Source of the DNA: Knoellia sp031844405
Lineage (GTDB): Bacteria; Actinomycetota; Actinomycetes; Actinomycetales; Dermatophilaceae
DNA length: 64,000 nt
Direction of reading: 5' to 3'
Assembly (NCBI GenBank): GCA_031844405.1
Contig: JAUZVC010000001.1
Location: forward strand, 372,001 to 436,000
The translations under genes and the position numbers were made by a program. The notes under the pieces are model-generated. The model saw nothing but the letters and a program-made list of their open reading frames with translations. It made no database searches and was not told the DNA's origin. Numbering within the stretch: position 1 is the first letter of the stretch; the number at the start of each line of letters is the position of its first letter. Below, piece after piece: positions 9,827-18,496 of the stretch.

Positions 9827-10426
9827 TCAGCCGTAGGTGTCGCGCGGCCCGCGACCGTCCTGGACCCGACGCGCACCTCGTGACCACGAGGGCGCGCTCG
9901 GGCCGACGACGCGGATCTCGCTCACCGTCCCCTCGCCGACCTCGCGGGCGAGCGAGCCCATGAGCGTGTTCGACATGAGGCGCAGGTTCGTCGCCCACGC
10001 CGTCGAGTCGGCGCGCACCGTGAGCACCGAGTCGACGAACTCGACGGGCTGGCAGTGCTGCGCGACCTCGGCCCCGACGATCGAGGGCCAGCGGCCGAGC
10101 ACCGAGCCGACGGCGACGTCGACCTTCCACCCGCGCTCGCTGACGAACGCGTCGAGCTCGTCGCCGAGCATCTGCGGGTCGCGGCCGCCGCGCCGTCCCT
10201 CGCCGCCACCACCGACGACGTCCTTGAAGCGTCGCTTCGGCTTGACTCCCGGGCGCAGCCCGCGCGCCCGGGCCGCGGCGCGCGCCCTCGCGAGCGCGTC
10301 GGCCGGTGCCGAGAGGAAGGCGTCGTCGGTTTCACGTGAAACCTCCCCGCCTGCGGACGAACCTGCCGAACCCGCACCTCCCGACGAGCTCACTTGTCCC
10401 GCAACGGGATCCACGCCGTCACTCAC
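9827..10426 (-). CDS. dciA: DciA-like DUF721 protein, replicative helicase loader/operator
   Basis: This 199-residue protein lies directly after recF and starts at a GTG (10424-10426), overlapping the recF stop by 8 bp. The C-terminal part ('SVLGRWPSIVGAEVAQHCQP', then 'VDSVLTVRADSTAWATNLRL') is the DUF721/DciA domain, which in bacteria without DnaC helps bring the DnaB helicase to the origin. The N-terminal 100 residues are low-complexity, Ala/Arg-rich and probably disordered; they contain V-S-R-E-T, encoded by a perfect parS site. The position downstream of recF matches mycobacterial dciA (Rv0004), but the usual next genes gyrB and gyrA are absent. Confidence 0.9.
   Translation of the reverse strand: MSDGVDPVAGQVSSSGGAGSAGSSAGGEVSRETDDAFLSAPADALARARAAARARGLRPGVKPKRRFKDVVGGGGEGRRGGRDPQMLGDELDAFVSERGWKVDVAVGSVLGRWPSIVGAEVAQHCQPVEFVDSVLTVRADSTAWATNLRLMSNTLMGSLAREVGEGTVSEIRVVGPSAPSWSRGARRVQDGRGPRDTYG
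10329..10342. promoter_or_regulatory. parS centromere site (within dciA)
   Basis: GTTTCACGTGAAAC is a perfect 14-bp palindrome identical to the core of the bacterial parS consensus. It lies about 4 kb on the dnaN side of oriC and reads V-S-R-E-T in the dciA frame. Confidence 0.95.
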
Positions 10427-11615
10427 GTGCGGTCACCTCACCCAGCGAGACGGCATACGTGCGTCCGCGGAGCCCGTCGGGCACGTCCGCCTCGACGGCC
10501 GCGGTGATGAGGACCTGCTCGCAGTCGGCGACCATCGCGGCAAGCCGCTCGCGGCGGCCCGCGTCGAGCTCGGCGAAGACGTCGTCGAGGATGAGGACCG
10601 GGTCGTCGCCGAGGTCGTGCCGCAGGAGGTGGTATGCCGCGAGCTTGAGCCCGAGCGCGAAGCTCCAGCTCTCGCCGTGGCTCGCGTAGCCCTTGGCCGG
10701 CAGCTCGCCGAGGGTGAGGACGACGTCGTCGCGGTGCGGACCGACGAGGGTGACGCCGCGCTCGATCTCCTGGGCGCGGACCTCGGCGAAGGACTCGAGC
10801 AGCTCGGCGTGCAGCTCCTCGAGCTCGGGCACCTCGCCCTCGGCGATCCGCGCCGCCATCGGCTCGCGCAGCGAGGACCGGTAGGAGACGCGCGCGTCCG
10901 ACTGCCCCGCGCTCACCTCGTCGTAGGCCTTGCCGAGCAGGGGACCGAGGTCGCGCAGCAGCCGCAGCCGGGCGTAGAGCAGCGGAGCGGCGACCTGCGC
11001 CAGCTGGGTGTTCCACACGTCGAGGGTGTGCAGGGCGCTCTCGCGCTCCGACGCGGTGTCGAGGCCCTCCACGGGACGGCGCTGCTTGCCGCGGCCGCGC
11101 AGGACGGGCGCCGCCGACTTGAGCAGGGCGTTGCGCTGCTTGAGGATCCGGTCGTAGTCGCCCCGGGCGCCGGCCCAGCGTGGCTGGCGTGCGACGAGCA
11201 GTTCGTCGAGGAAGCGCCGACGCTCCGACGGGTCGCCCTTGACGAGCGCGAGGTCCTCCGGCGCGAAGAGCACGGTCCGCACCTGGCCGAGGACGTCGCG
11301 GGTACGGGTGAGCGGCGACTTGTTGAGCCGGGCACGGTTGGCCCGGCCCGGGTTGATCTCGAGCTCGACCATCGACTCGCGGCCCTCGCGCACGACGGCA
11401 CCTCGGATGACCGCCTGGGCCGCGCCGAACCGCACGAGCGGGGCGTCGCTGGCCACGCGGTGCGACGAGAGCGAGGCGAGGTAGCCGATCGCCTCGACGA
11501 GGTTGGTCTTGCCCTGCCCGTTGAGCCCGACGAAGGTCGTCACGCCGGGCTCGAGCGGGAGCTCGGCGCTCGGATAGCTCCGGAAGTCTCCGACGGTGAG
11601 GTGCCGGACGAACAC
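10419..11615 (-). CDS. recF: DNA replication and repair protein RecF
   Basis: This 398-residue ATPase of the RecF/SMC-like class loads RecA at gaps and stalled forks. It shows Walker A 'GLNGQGKTNL' near residue 29, the RecF motif 'LFAPEDLALVKGDPSERR', 'LVGPHRDDV', and the Walker B region 'VLILDDVFAELDAGRR' near the end. It lies between gnd and dciA, with 9 bp to the gnd stop, consistent with the conserved dnaN-(gnd)-recF-dciA operon. The GTG start is the only one that keeps the canonical N-terminus 'VRHLTVGDFRSY'. Confidence 0.97.
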   Translation of the reverse strand: MFVRHLTVGDFRSYPSAELPLEPGVTTFVGLNGQGKTNLVEAIGYLASLSSHRVASDAPLVRFGAAQAVIRGAVVREGRESMVELEINPGRANRARLNKSPLTRTRDVLGQVRTVLFAPEDLALVKGDPSERRRFLDELLVARQPRWAGARGDYDRILKQRNALLKSAAPVLRGRGKQRRPVEGLDTASERESALHTLDVWNTQLAQVAAPLLYARLRLLRDLGPLLGKAYDEVSAGQSDARVSYRSSLREPMAARIAEGEVPELEELHAELLESFAEVRAQEIERGVTLVGPHRDDVVLTLGELPAKGYASHGESWSFALGLKLAAYHLLRHDLGDDPVLILDDVFAELDAGRRERLAAMVADCEQVLITAAVEADVPDGLRGRTYAVSLGEVTARE

Positions 11616-11624
11616 CGGACCCGC

Positions 11625-12737
11625 TCAGGCCTTCTTCGTGGCGCGCTTCCGCGTCGACGCGGTGCCCGACGTCGGACCACCGGGTGCGCCGGTCGCGCCC
11701 GAGCCGGACGACGGACCGGCCGACGCGGCCTTGCGCCCCTGGGACGCGGCCTTGGCGGCGCTCTTGGTCGGCTTCTCCTTGGCGGCGGCCTTGGCCTTCG
11801 CGGTCTCGGGCGCCTTGGGCCCCGCAGCCGCCTCCGAGCGGAGCTGCTCGCCCTCGGCGGTCGTCATGACCTGGTGCCCGCCGAACTGACCGCGCAGCGC
11901 CGCGACGGCCTGCATCGTCGGCGAGGACTGCTGGCGCGAGGCGAAGCGGGCGAAGAGCGAGGCCGAGATGACCGGCATGGGGACGGCGTTGGCGATGCCC
12001 TCCTCGACGGTCCAGCGGCCCTCACCCGAGTCGGCGGTGTAGTCGGAGACGTCGTCGAGCCCGGGGTTCTCCTCGAGCGCCTTGACCATGAGGTCGAGCA
12101 GCCAGGAGCGGACGACGGTGCCCCGGCTCCACGCCTTGAACGAGCCGGGGACGTCCTTGACGATGTCCTTCTTGGCAAGCAGCTCGTAGCCCTCGGCGTA
12201 GGCGTGCATGAGGCCGTACTCGATGCCGTTGTGGACCATCTTGACGTAGTGCCCGGCGCCGATGTCGCCGGCGTGGACGAAGCCCTCGTCGCGCGGCCCC
12301 TCGGGACGCAGCGCGTCGAAGATCGGCATCGCCTTGGCGACGTTGGCCTTGGTGCCGCCGACCATGAGGCCGTAGCCGTTGTCAAGGCCCCAGATGCCAC
12401 CGGACACACCGCAGTCGAGGTAGCCGATGCCCTTGGCCTTGAGCAGCTTCTCGTTCTCGATGTCGTCGGTGAAGCGGCTGTTGCCGCCGTCGATGACGAG
12501 GTCACCCTTGTCGAGCAGCTCACCGAGCCTGGCGACGGTCTCGCGGGTGGGGTCGCCGTGCGGAACCATGACCCAGACGACCCGGGGTGCCTCGAGCTTC
12601 TTGACCATCGCCGCGAGGGACCGGACGTCCGAGACGTCGGGGTTGCGGTCGTAGCCCACGACCTCGTGACCGGCGCGGCGGATGCGCTCGCGCATGTTGC
12701 CACCCATCTTGCCCAGGCCGATGAGTCCGAGTTGCAT
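11625..12737 (-). CDS. gnd: 6-phosphogluconate dehydrogenase, decarboxylating (short NAD-type)
   Basis: This 370-residue enzyme oxidises and decarboxylates 6-phosphogluconate to ribulose 5-phosphate. The N-terminal Rossmann motif is 'GLIGLGKMGGNM'; further on are 'VIDGGNSRFTDD', the substrate motif 'CGVSGGIWGL' and the catalytic 'KMVHNGIEYG'. The length to about residue 300 matches the short GndA/YqeC class found beside dnaN in many actinobacteria. An extra tail of about 75 residues is very rich in Ala, Lys, Ser and Gly, ending 'STRKRATKKA', much like a histone-H1-type tail. The ATG at 12737 is chosen because a GAAGGGG ribosome site precedes it at good spacing. Confidence 0.93.
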   Translation of the reverse strand: MQLGLIGLGKMGGNMRERIRRAGHEVVGYDRNPDVSDVRSLAAMVKKLEAPRVVWVMVPHGDPTRETVARLGELLDKGDLVIDGGNSRFTDDIENEKLLKAKGIGYLDCGVSGGIWGLDNGYGLMVGGTKANVAKAMPIFDALRPEGPRDEGFVHAGDIGAGHYVKMVHNGIEYGLMHAYAEGYELLAKKDIVKDVPGSFKAWSRGTVVRSWLLDLMVKALEENPGLDDVSDYTADSGEGRWTVEEGIANAVPMPVISASLFARFASRQQSSPTMQAVAALRGQFGGHQVMTTAEGEQLRSEAAAGPKAPETAKAKAAAKEKPTKSAAKAASQGRKAASAGPSSGSGATGAPGGPTSGTASTRKRATKKA

Positions 12738-12789
12738 TGCCAACCCCTTCAGGTGGGAGACGGTCGAGTGGTCGTCAGGCTACGCCCGC

Positions 12790-13923
12790 TCAGCTCGCGA
12801 AGCGCACCGGCATGATGACGTAGCGATAGCTGGTGTCCGCCTCGCCGTCGGCCTCCGCCTGCCCGCTGAGGACGGCAGGACGTGAGGGCTGGGTGAACGA
12901 GAGCCGGCTGAAGTCGGTGCCGACGGCGCCCAGCCCGTCGAGCAGGAAGCCGGGGTTGAAGGCGACCTCGATGTCGGGGCCCTGGAGCGTCGCCTCGACG
13001 GCCTCGCTCGCCTGGGCGTCCTCGCCGGTGCCGGCCTCGATGGCGACCTGGCCATCGGTGAAGCGCAGCCGCACCGGGGTGTTGCGCTCGGCGACGAGCG
13101 CGACGCGCTTGACGGCCTCGACGAGCTCGGCGGTGTTGATGACCGCCTCGGTCTCGGAGGACGAGGGGAAGATCGAGCTCACCTTGGGGTACTCGCCGTC
13201 GAGCAGGCGGGTCGTCGTGCGGCGCGAGCCGGCCTCGAAGCCGACGAGCCCGTCACCACCGGCGGCGGAGCCGAGTGCGACGTGGATCGAGCCGCTTGCC
13301 CCGAGCGAGCGGGCGGTGTCGGCGAGGGTGCGTGCCGGCACGAGCACGACGTGGCTCGCGGCGCTGTCGGCGGGGTTCCACGTGAGCTCGCGCATGGCGA
13401 GGCGGTAGCGGTCGGTCGCGAGGAGCGTCATCCTGTCGCCCTCGATCTCGACGCGTACGCCCGTGAGGATCGGAAGGGTGTCGCCGCGGTCGGCCGCGAC
13501 CGACACCTGGCTCACCGCCTGGGTGAAGACGTGCCCGTCGATCGAGCCACTGGGCTCGGGCGAGGTGGGCAGCGTCGGGTAGTCGTCCGAGGGCATCTGC
13601 AGCAGGCTGAACCGGCTCGAGCCACACGTCACCTGGACCTTGGAGCCCTGGACCTCGACGTCGACCGGCTTGTTGGGCAGGTTGCGTGAGATGTCGGCGA
13701 GGAGGCGGCCGAGGACGAGCACGGTGCCGGACTCGCTCACCTCGGCGGGGACGGTGAGGCGCGCCGAGACCTCGTAGTCGAACGCCGAGAGCGTCACGGT
13801 GCCCTCGTCGCCGGCCTCGAGGAGGATGCCGGCGAGCACCGGGACCGGCGGTCGTGCCGGAAGTCCGCGGGCCACCCAGGTGACCGCCTCGGCCAGGACT
13901 TCACGCTCGACGCGGAACTTCAC
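12790..13923 (-). CDS. dnaN: DNA polymerase III beta subunit (sliding clamp)
   Basis: This 377-residue protein is the ring-shaped processivity clamp of the replicative polymerase. It carries the typical opening 'MKFRVEREVLAEAVTWV', the 'LLATDRYRLAMRE' motif in the second domain, 'LLDGEYPKVSSIFP', and the conserved C-terminal 'YRYVIMPVRF'. It starts at a GTG and lies next to the origin in the standard dnaA-oriC-dnaN arrangement. It is followed 52 bp later by gnd and recF on the same strand. Confidence 0.97.
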   Translation of the reverse strand: MKFRVEREVLAEAVTWVARGLPARPPVPVLAGILLEAGDEGTVTLSAFDYEVSARLTVPAEVSESGTVLVLGRLLADISRNLPNKPVDVEVQGSKVQVTCGSSRFSLLQMPSDDYPTLPTSPEPSGSIDGHVFTQAVSQVSVAADRGDTLPILTGVRVEIEGDRMTLLATDRYRLAMRELTWNPADSAASHVVLVPARTLADTARSLGASGSIHVALGSAAGGDGLVGFEAGSRRTTTRLLDGEYPKVSSIFPSSSETEAVINTAELVEAVKRVALVAERNTPVRLRFTDGQVAIEAGTGEDAQASEAVEATLQGPDIEVAFNPGFLLDGLGAVGTDFSRLSFTQPSRPAVLSGQAEADGEADTSYRYVIMPVRFAS

Positions 13924-14533
13924 GGCATACCGACCTCACTGTGTGGGTGCCTCGCGGCGACCGACGGAAAAGAACGACAGGCCGCGCACGCCGGGGAGCC
14001 CGGGCGCGCGGGAACCACGACATTAGTGCACGAACGAGCGCACGGTCACCCGTGCCGGGAATTGTCGTTCGGGAGTGCTCGGGTCGCAGGGGTCCACAAG
14101 CAGGTTCTCGGGGCTGGACAGGAGATTGAGGGATCTCGTCAGGGTTGTAGGAGGTGTGGATCCTGTGGACAGACCCACGTTTGCGCAGGTCAGCGGCCGG
14201 TGAAGCCGGTGGACGACCGGTGGACGCCGTGTGGAGCGCAGCCGGTCGCCTGTGCACGCCGCGTATGCCGTCCGCCCCCGTCCACGGCCGGGTCACCTGT
14301 CGTCCACCCCGCCGGAGTGGTTGTCCACAGGTGTCCACAGCTCTTGGGGATGACTGAGGCACGGTCGGCATCCACACGCTCGTCCACAGGCGGAGTTGTC
14401 CACAGAGTTGTTCACAACCCGTGGATGGCGCGTGCTCGACGCGCTGTGGACGGCCGAAGGTGACGAACGGGTGAAGCGAGACCCACAGCTGTGGACCAGC
14501 CTGTGGACAGCGGCCGTCCTGTGGACGACGCGG
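13924..14533. other. Chromosomal origin of replication (oriC), dnaA-dnaN intergenic region
   Basis: This 610-bp non-coding region lies between dnaA and dnaN. Perfect TTGTCCACA DnaA boxes occur at 14321-14329 and 14396-14404. One-mismatch boxes occur in both orientations at 14164-14172, 14331-14339, 14380-14388, 14408-14416, 14490-14498, 14502-14510 and 14520-14528, with a weaker one at 14445-14453. The boxes cluster in the half nearest dnaA. I see no long AT-rich unwinding element, which is common in such GC-rich origins. Location, box density and gene context make the assignment secure. Confidence 0.95.
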
Positions 14534-16168
14534 TCAGCGTGACTGCTGCTTGATCCGGTTCGTCAGCTCGGTGACCTGGTTGTAGATCGCCCGGCGCTCG
14601 GCCATGAGCTGGCGGATCTTCTTGTCCGCGTGCATCACCGTCGTGTGGTCGCGGCCGCCAAACTGCTGGCCGATCTTGGGAAGGGAGAGGTCGGTGAGCT
14701 CGCGGCAGAGGTACATCGCGATCTGGCGGGCCGTGACGAGCACGCGCGAGCGGGACTGGCCCTGGAGGTCCTCGAGAGTGAGCCCGAAGTAGGCGGCCGT
14801 CTGCGCCATGATCGTCGCGCTCGTGATCTGGTTCGAGCTGTCGTGCGGGATGAGGTCCTTGAGCACGATCTCCGCGAGCGAGATGTCGACCGGCTGGCGG
14901 TTGAGGCTGGCGAAGGCGGTGACCCGGATGAGGGCCCCCTCGAGCTCGCGGATGTTCGTCGTGATCCGCGAGGCGATGAACTCGAGGACGTCGTCGGGGA
15001 CGCTGAGCCGCTCCTGGGCCGCCTTCTTGCGCAGGATCGCGATGCGGGTCTCGAGGTCGGGCGGCTGGACGTCGGTCATGAGCCCCCACTCGAACCGGCT
15101 GCGCATCCGCTCCTCGAAGCCGCTGAGGAGCTTCGGGGGCAGGTCGCTCGTGATGACGACCTGCTTGTTGGCGTTGTGGAGCGTGTTGAACGTGTGGAAG
15201 AACTCTTCCTGGGTCTGGACCTTGCCCTGGAGGAACTGGATGTCGTCGATGAGAAGGACGTCGACGTCGCGGTAGCGGCGCTGGAAGTTCGCCGCCTTGT
15301 CGTCGCGGATGCTGTTGATGAAGTCGTTGGTGAACTCCTCGGAGTTCACGTAGCGCACCTTGACGTGCGGGAAGAGGTTGCGGGCGTAGTGCCCGATGGC
15401 GTGGAGCAGGTGGGTCTTGCCCAGCCCGGACTCGCCATAGATGAAGAGCGGGTTGTAGGCCTTGGCCGGCGTCTCGGCGACGGCGAGGGCGGCCGCGTTG
15501 GCGAACCGGTTGCTCGCGCCGATGACGAAGGTGTCGAAGGTGTACTTCGGGTTGAGGCGGGTGAGCTCGACCTGCTCGGGGACGGCGGCCCCCGGTCGCG
15601 GTCGCAGCGCGCCGGGCGAACGGGTCTGCGGCGTGGCCCGGTCGGTGCGCGAGCCGTGGTCGTCGTCGTCGGCGAGGGCGATGCCGTCGAGCTCGGCCCG
15701 CCGCTCGGCTCGGCGGCCGTCGCCGTCACCGGCCCCCTGGCCTCCGGGATGAGCGCCGGCGTGGACGCCGCGGTCGGACGGGACGCCGTTCGCGAGACCG
15801 TTCGGGTGGTCCATCGGGCTTGCCGGGACCGGGTCGTGCGCCGGACTCGGCACGCTGTGGCCGGGGTCCTCGACGCCGTGGGCCGGCGGGTCCTGGACGG
15901 GGATGTCACCCAGGCTCTGGTCCACGGTGACGGCGAGCCGCACCGTGTGGCCGAGCTGCTGGCTCAGGGTGTCGGTCACCCGGTCGCGCAGACGGGTCTC
16001 GACGATGTCCTTGGTGAAGTCGTTGGGCACGGCGATGAGCACGGTGTCGTCGAGCAGGCCAACGAGCTTGGCCAACGAGAGGAAGGCACGCTGCTGGACG
16101 GGGATCCCGTCGGAGTCGAGCGCGTCAAGCGTCGTGCGCCAGATCTGGTCCATCCCCGCGTCCGGCAC
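14534..16168 (-). CDS. dnaA: Chromosomal replication initiator protein DnaA
   Basis: This protein of about 544 residues binds DnaA boxes and opens oriC. The N-terminal interaction domain begins near 'MDQIWRTTLDAL'. A Pro/Gly/Asp-rich linker of some 130 residues follows, then the AAA+ domain opening with 'LNPKYTFDTFVIGASNRFANAA', Walker A 'GESGLGKTHLLHA', Walker B 'VDVLLIDDIQFL', and the C-terminal DNA-binding signature 'GGRDHTTVMHADKKI'. The start is uncertain. An in-frame ATG at 16222 exists but would put two DnaA boxes inside the gene; a GTG at 16168 has an AAAGG upstream and gives the usual length; an ATG at 16153 is a third option. I chose 16168. Confidence 0.95.
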   Translation of the reverse strand: MPDAGMDQIWRTTLDALDSDGIPVQQRAFLSLAKLVGLLDDTVLIAVPNDFTKDIVETRLRDRVTDTLSQQLGHTVRLAVTVDQSLGDIPVQDPPAHGVEDPGHSVPSPAHDPVPASPMDHPNGLANGVPSDRGVHAGAHPGGQGAGDGDGRRAERRAELDGIALADDDDHGSRTDRATPQTRSPGALRPRPGAAVPEQVELTRLNPKYTFDTFVIGASNRFANAAALAVAETPAKAYNPLFIYGESGLGKTHLLHAIGHYARNLFPHVKVRYVNSEEFTNDFINSIRDDKAANFQRRYRDVDVLLIDDIQFLQGKVQTQEEFFHTFNTLHNANKQVVITSDLPPKLLSGFEERMRSRFEWGLMTDVQPPDLETRIAILRKKAAQERLSVPDDVLEFIASRITTNIRELEGALIRVTAFASLNRQPVDISLAEIVLKDLIPHDSSNQITSATIMAQTAAYFGLTLEDLQGQSRSRVLVTARQIAMYLCRELTDLSLPKIGQQFGGRDHTTVMHADKKIRQLMAERRAIYNQVTELTNRIKQQSR

Positions 16169-16202
16169 CTGACCACACAACCTTTCGACGTTCCTCGTGC
16201 GC

Positions 16203-16223
16203 GTGTCCACAGAGTTGTCCACA
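16203..16223. promoter_or_regulatory. Two DnaA boxes upstream of dnaA
   Basis: A one-mismatch box GTGTCCACA (16203-16211) and a perfect TTGTCCACA (16215-16223) lie 12 bp apart just upstream of the chosen dnaA start. Their position suggests autoregulation of dnaA by its own product, as in other bacteria. Confidence 0.7.
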
Positions 16224-16540
16224 GACTGTGGGTATGCGGGCTGACGCTAACAAGGGGTGAACCCCGCGGCAACCCGTCGTGGCGCTGTCTCGCGGTCGGT
16301 GCGGGCGAGGAGCGGCGTGTCGGACCCGAACGAGGCACGCGAGGTGGGAACCTAGCCTGTTCGACGCGAGGCTGTCAGCGGTTTCGGTGAGTTTGACCCG
16401 GAGAGATGCTCTCCCGTACCGTTGACAAGCCTGTTGTGGCGGCCGTCGACGCCTGCCCGCAGCCCCGAACCAGCACCACCCTGACAGCCCCAGATCCTGC
16501 GTGTCCCACGCGAGGGTCGTCTCGTGAAGAGAGATGTGAC
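16224..16540. promoter_or_regulatory. dnaA-rpmH divergent promoter region
   Basis: This 317-bp gap holds no gene. It should carry the promoters for dnaA (leftward) and rpmH (rightward). TTGACC at 16393-16398 with TACCGT at 16417-16422, and a TTGACA at 16422-16427, are candidate rpmH promoter elements; I could not decide between them. Confidence 0.45.
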
Positions 16541-16678
16541 GTGAGCAAGCGTACGTTCCAGCCCAACAACCGCCGCCGGGCCAAGACCCACGGCTTCCGC
16601 CTGCGCATGCGGACCCGCGCCGGCCGCGCCATCCTCGCTGCCCGTCGCCGCAAGGGTCGCGCCGAGCTCTCGGCCTGA
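16541..16678 (+). CDS. rpmH: Ribosomal protein bL34
   Basis: This 45-residue, very basic protein reads 'SKRTFQPNNRRRAKTHGFR' and ends 'RKGRAELSA', the unmistakable L34 sequence. It starts at a GTG. It is a component of the large ribosomal subunit and heads the rpmH-rnpA-yidD-yidC-jag-rsmG series that runs away from the origin. rnpA begins 7 bp after its stop. Confidence 0.98.
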   Translation: MSKRTFQPNNRRRAKTHGFRLRMRTRAGRAILAARRRKGRAELSA

Positions 16679-16685
16679 GGCTTCG

Positions 16686-17051
16686 GTGCTGCCGGCGCCG
16701 AACCGACTGCGGTCGCGGTCGGACTTCGCGTCGGCGATCCGCGCCCCCGGTGCGACGCGAGCGGGATCGAGGATCCTCGTGGTGCACGCCAACGTGACCG
16801 ACTCTCGTGCGGGACTCCCGCCGCGGGTCGGTTTCGTCGTGTCGAGGGCCGTCGGCAACGCCGTGGTCCGCAACCGCACCAAGCGCCGGCTGCGCGCGGT
16901 CGTCGCGAGCCGGCTGGACGGCATACCGAGCGGGTGTGACGTCGTCGTGCGCGCCCAGCCGGCTGCCGCGAACGCGACGTTCGCGCAGCTCTCGGATGCG
17001 CTGATTCCCTTGTTGCACAAGGCAGTTGGTCGTCTGGAGGTCGCCGGATGA
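16686..17051 (+). CDS. rnpA: Ribonuclease P protein component
   Basis: This 121-residue basic protein is the RNase P cofactor that helps the catalytic RNA trim tRNA 5' ends. The opening 'LPAPNRLRSRSDFASAIR' and the signature 'GNAVVRNRTKRRLRAVV' (the RNR motif that contacts the RNA) are diagnostic. It starts at a GTG and its stop overlaps the yidD start by four bases. Confidence 0.96.
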   Translation: MLPAPNRLRSRSDFASAIRAPGATRAGSRILVVHANVTDSRAGLPPRVGFVVSRAVGNAVVRNRTKRRLRAVVASRLDGIPSGCDVVVRAQPAAANATFAQLSDALIPLLHKAVGRLEVAG

Positions 17052-17341
17052 CGCTGGGACAGGTTGCCGCCAAGCCGCTCGTGTGGCTCGTGCGCGCCTA
17101 CCAGCTCGTCATCTCGCCGCTGACCCCACCCAGCTGCCGCTACTACCCCTCCTGCTCCGCGTATGCCGTGACCGCCCTGAGCCGCCACGGCCTCTTCCGG
17201 GGAACCTGGCTGGCCGCCCGCCGGTTGGGCAGGTGCCACCCCTGGTCGGCCGGCGGGGTCGACCACGTCCCACCGCTGCCGGGGCAGCCGGATGACGGCG
17301 AGCTCATCGCGCGCCACATCCCCCACGAGACCACCCCCTGA
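17048..17341 (+). CDS. yidD: Membrane protein insertion efficiency factor YidD
   Basis: This 97-residue protein has the YidD core 'AYQLVISPLTPPSCRYYPSC', with its cysteine pair, and 'LARRLGRCHPW'-like end region. It sits between rnpA and yidC as in nearly all bacteria and is thought to assist YidC-dependent membrane insertion. It overlaps rnpA by four bases (ATGA). Confidence 0.95.
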   Translation: MTLGQVAAKPLVWLVRAYQLVISPLTPPSCRYYPSCSAYAVTALSRHGLFRGTWLAARRLGRCHPWSAGGVDHVPPLPGQPDDGELIARHIPHETTP

Positions 17342-17398
17342 CCCACGCCCTGCGTGGGCCCATCCCCGGCGACGACGCCGGACCGACTGAAGGACAGC

Positions 17399-18406
17399 AT
17401 GGGAGACTTCTTCAACAGCCTGCTCTACCCGATCGAGCTTCTCGTCGCGTGGATCATGTACGGCTTCCACCAGGCGTTCACGACCCTGGGACTCGACCCG
17501 GCGTCCGGCCTCGCCTGGGGTCTGTCGATCATCGGCCTCGTCATCGTCATGCGTGCCGCGATGATCCCGCTGTTCGTCAAGCAGATCAACGCCTCGCGCA
17601 AGATGCAGCTCATCCAGCCCGAGCTGCAGAAGATCCAGAAGAAGTACAAGGGCAAGACCGATCCCGAGTCCCGCCAGGCGATGACCCAGGAGACGATGGC
17701 GCTCTACAAGTCGGAGGGGACGAACCCGTTCTCCTCGTGCCTGCCGATCCTCGTGCAGTCGCCGTTCTTCTTCGGTCTCTTCCGCGTTCTCAACGGTCTC
17801 GACGAGATCGGTGCCGGCACCAAGGAGAAGATCGGCCCGATCACCCAGTCGGTCGCCTCACAGGCCGAGCAGGCCACGCTCTTCGGCGCGCAGCTCTCCG
17901 ACACCTTCCTCGGTGCGAACAACACGGCCACCTACGTCGTCACGATCGTGCTCATCATCCTCATGTCGGCGACGACGTTCACGACGCAGCGCCAGCTCAT
18001 GACGAAGAACATGCCGGCGTCGGCCCTCGACAACCCGTTCGCCAAGCAGCAGAAGCTCATCATGTACGTCATGCCGATCGTCTTCGCGGTCTCCGGCATC
18101 AACTTCCCGATCGGTGTCCTGCTCTACTGGTTCACGACGAACGTGTGGTCGATGACCCAGCAGTTCTACGTGATCCGGAAGATGCCGGCTCCCGGCTCGG
18201 CAGCCGAGAAGGCCCTCCACGAGCGTCTCGCCAAGCGTGGGAAGCCGATCCCGGGCGAGGCCGAGCGCAAGGCGGCCGAGGAGGCTGCAGCGGCCGAGGC
18301 GGCAGCCAAGACGGGGCAGCGCACCCAGCCCAAGGGCAAGAAGCGCGCCAAGAAGAAGGGTGGCCAGGGCACGGTCACGGCCAAGCCCTCGCAGCAGGAC
18401 AACTGA
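17399..18406 (+). CDS. yidC: Membrane protein insertase YidC/Oxa1
   Basis: This 335-residue protein inserts and folds inner-membrane proteins with or without SecYEG. It lacks the large Gram-negative periplasmic domain and has five hydrophobic segments; the first is 'YPIELLVAWIMYGFHQAF'. The conserved arginine of the hydrophilic groove is in 'IIGLVIVMRAAMIPLFVKQ'. The C-terminal tail is Lys/Ala-rich ('KKRAKKKGGQG'), typical for actinobacterial YidC and suited to ribosome contact. The ATG at 17399 is preferred over an in-frame upstream start because GAAGGA lies just before it and the first residues then match the family. Confidence 0.96.
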   Translation: MGDFFNSLLYPIELLVAWIMYGFHQAFTTLGLDPASGLAWGLSIIGLVIVMRAAMIPLFVKQINASRKMQLIQPELQKIQKKYKGKTDPESRQAMTQETMALYKSEGTNPFSSCLPILVQSPFFFGLFRVLNGLDEIGAGTKEKIGPITQSVASQAEQATLFGAQLSDTFLGANNTATYVVTIVLIILMSATTFTTQRQLMTKNMPASALDNPFAKQQKLIMYVMPIVFAVSGINFPIGVLLYWFTTNVWSMTQQFYVIRKMPAPGSAAEKALHERLAKRGKPIPGEAERKAAEEAAAAEAAAKTGQRTQPKGKKRAKKKGGQGTVTAKPSQQDN

Positions 18407-18496
18407 ACCATTTCTGCCGCATCAGGTCCCTGACCTGCGACGATGCGGCTCCGGAACGGCCGACGCCGACGTCGGCCGCCTTGAGAGGAACATCCC

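Noticed and set aside
9837..12815. A 992-codon open frame on the plus strand
   Set aside because: It runs opposite dciA, recF and gnd, all of which have conserved motifs; the plus frame is an artefact of GC-rich third positions.
16168..16222. N-terminal extension of DnaA starting at the ATG 16222
   Set aside because: It would place DnaA boxes inside the gene and lacks a ribosome site; shorter starts match the family better.
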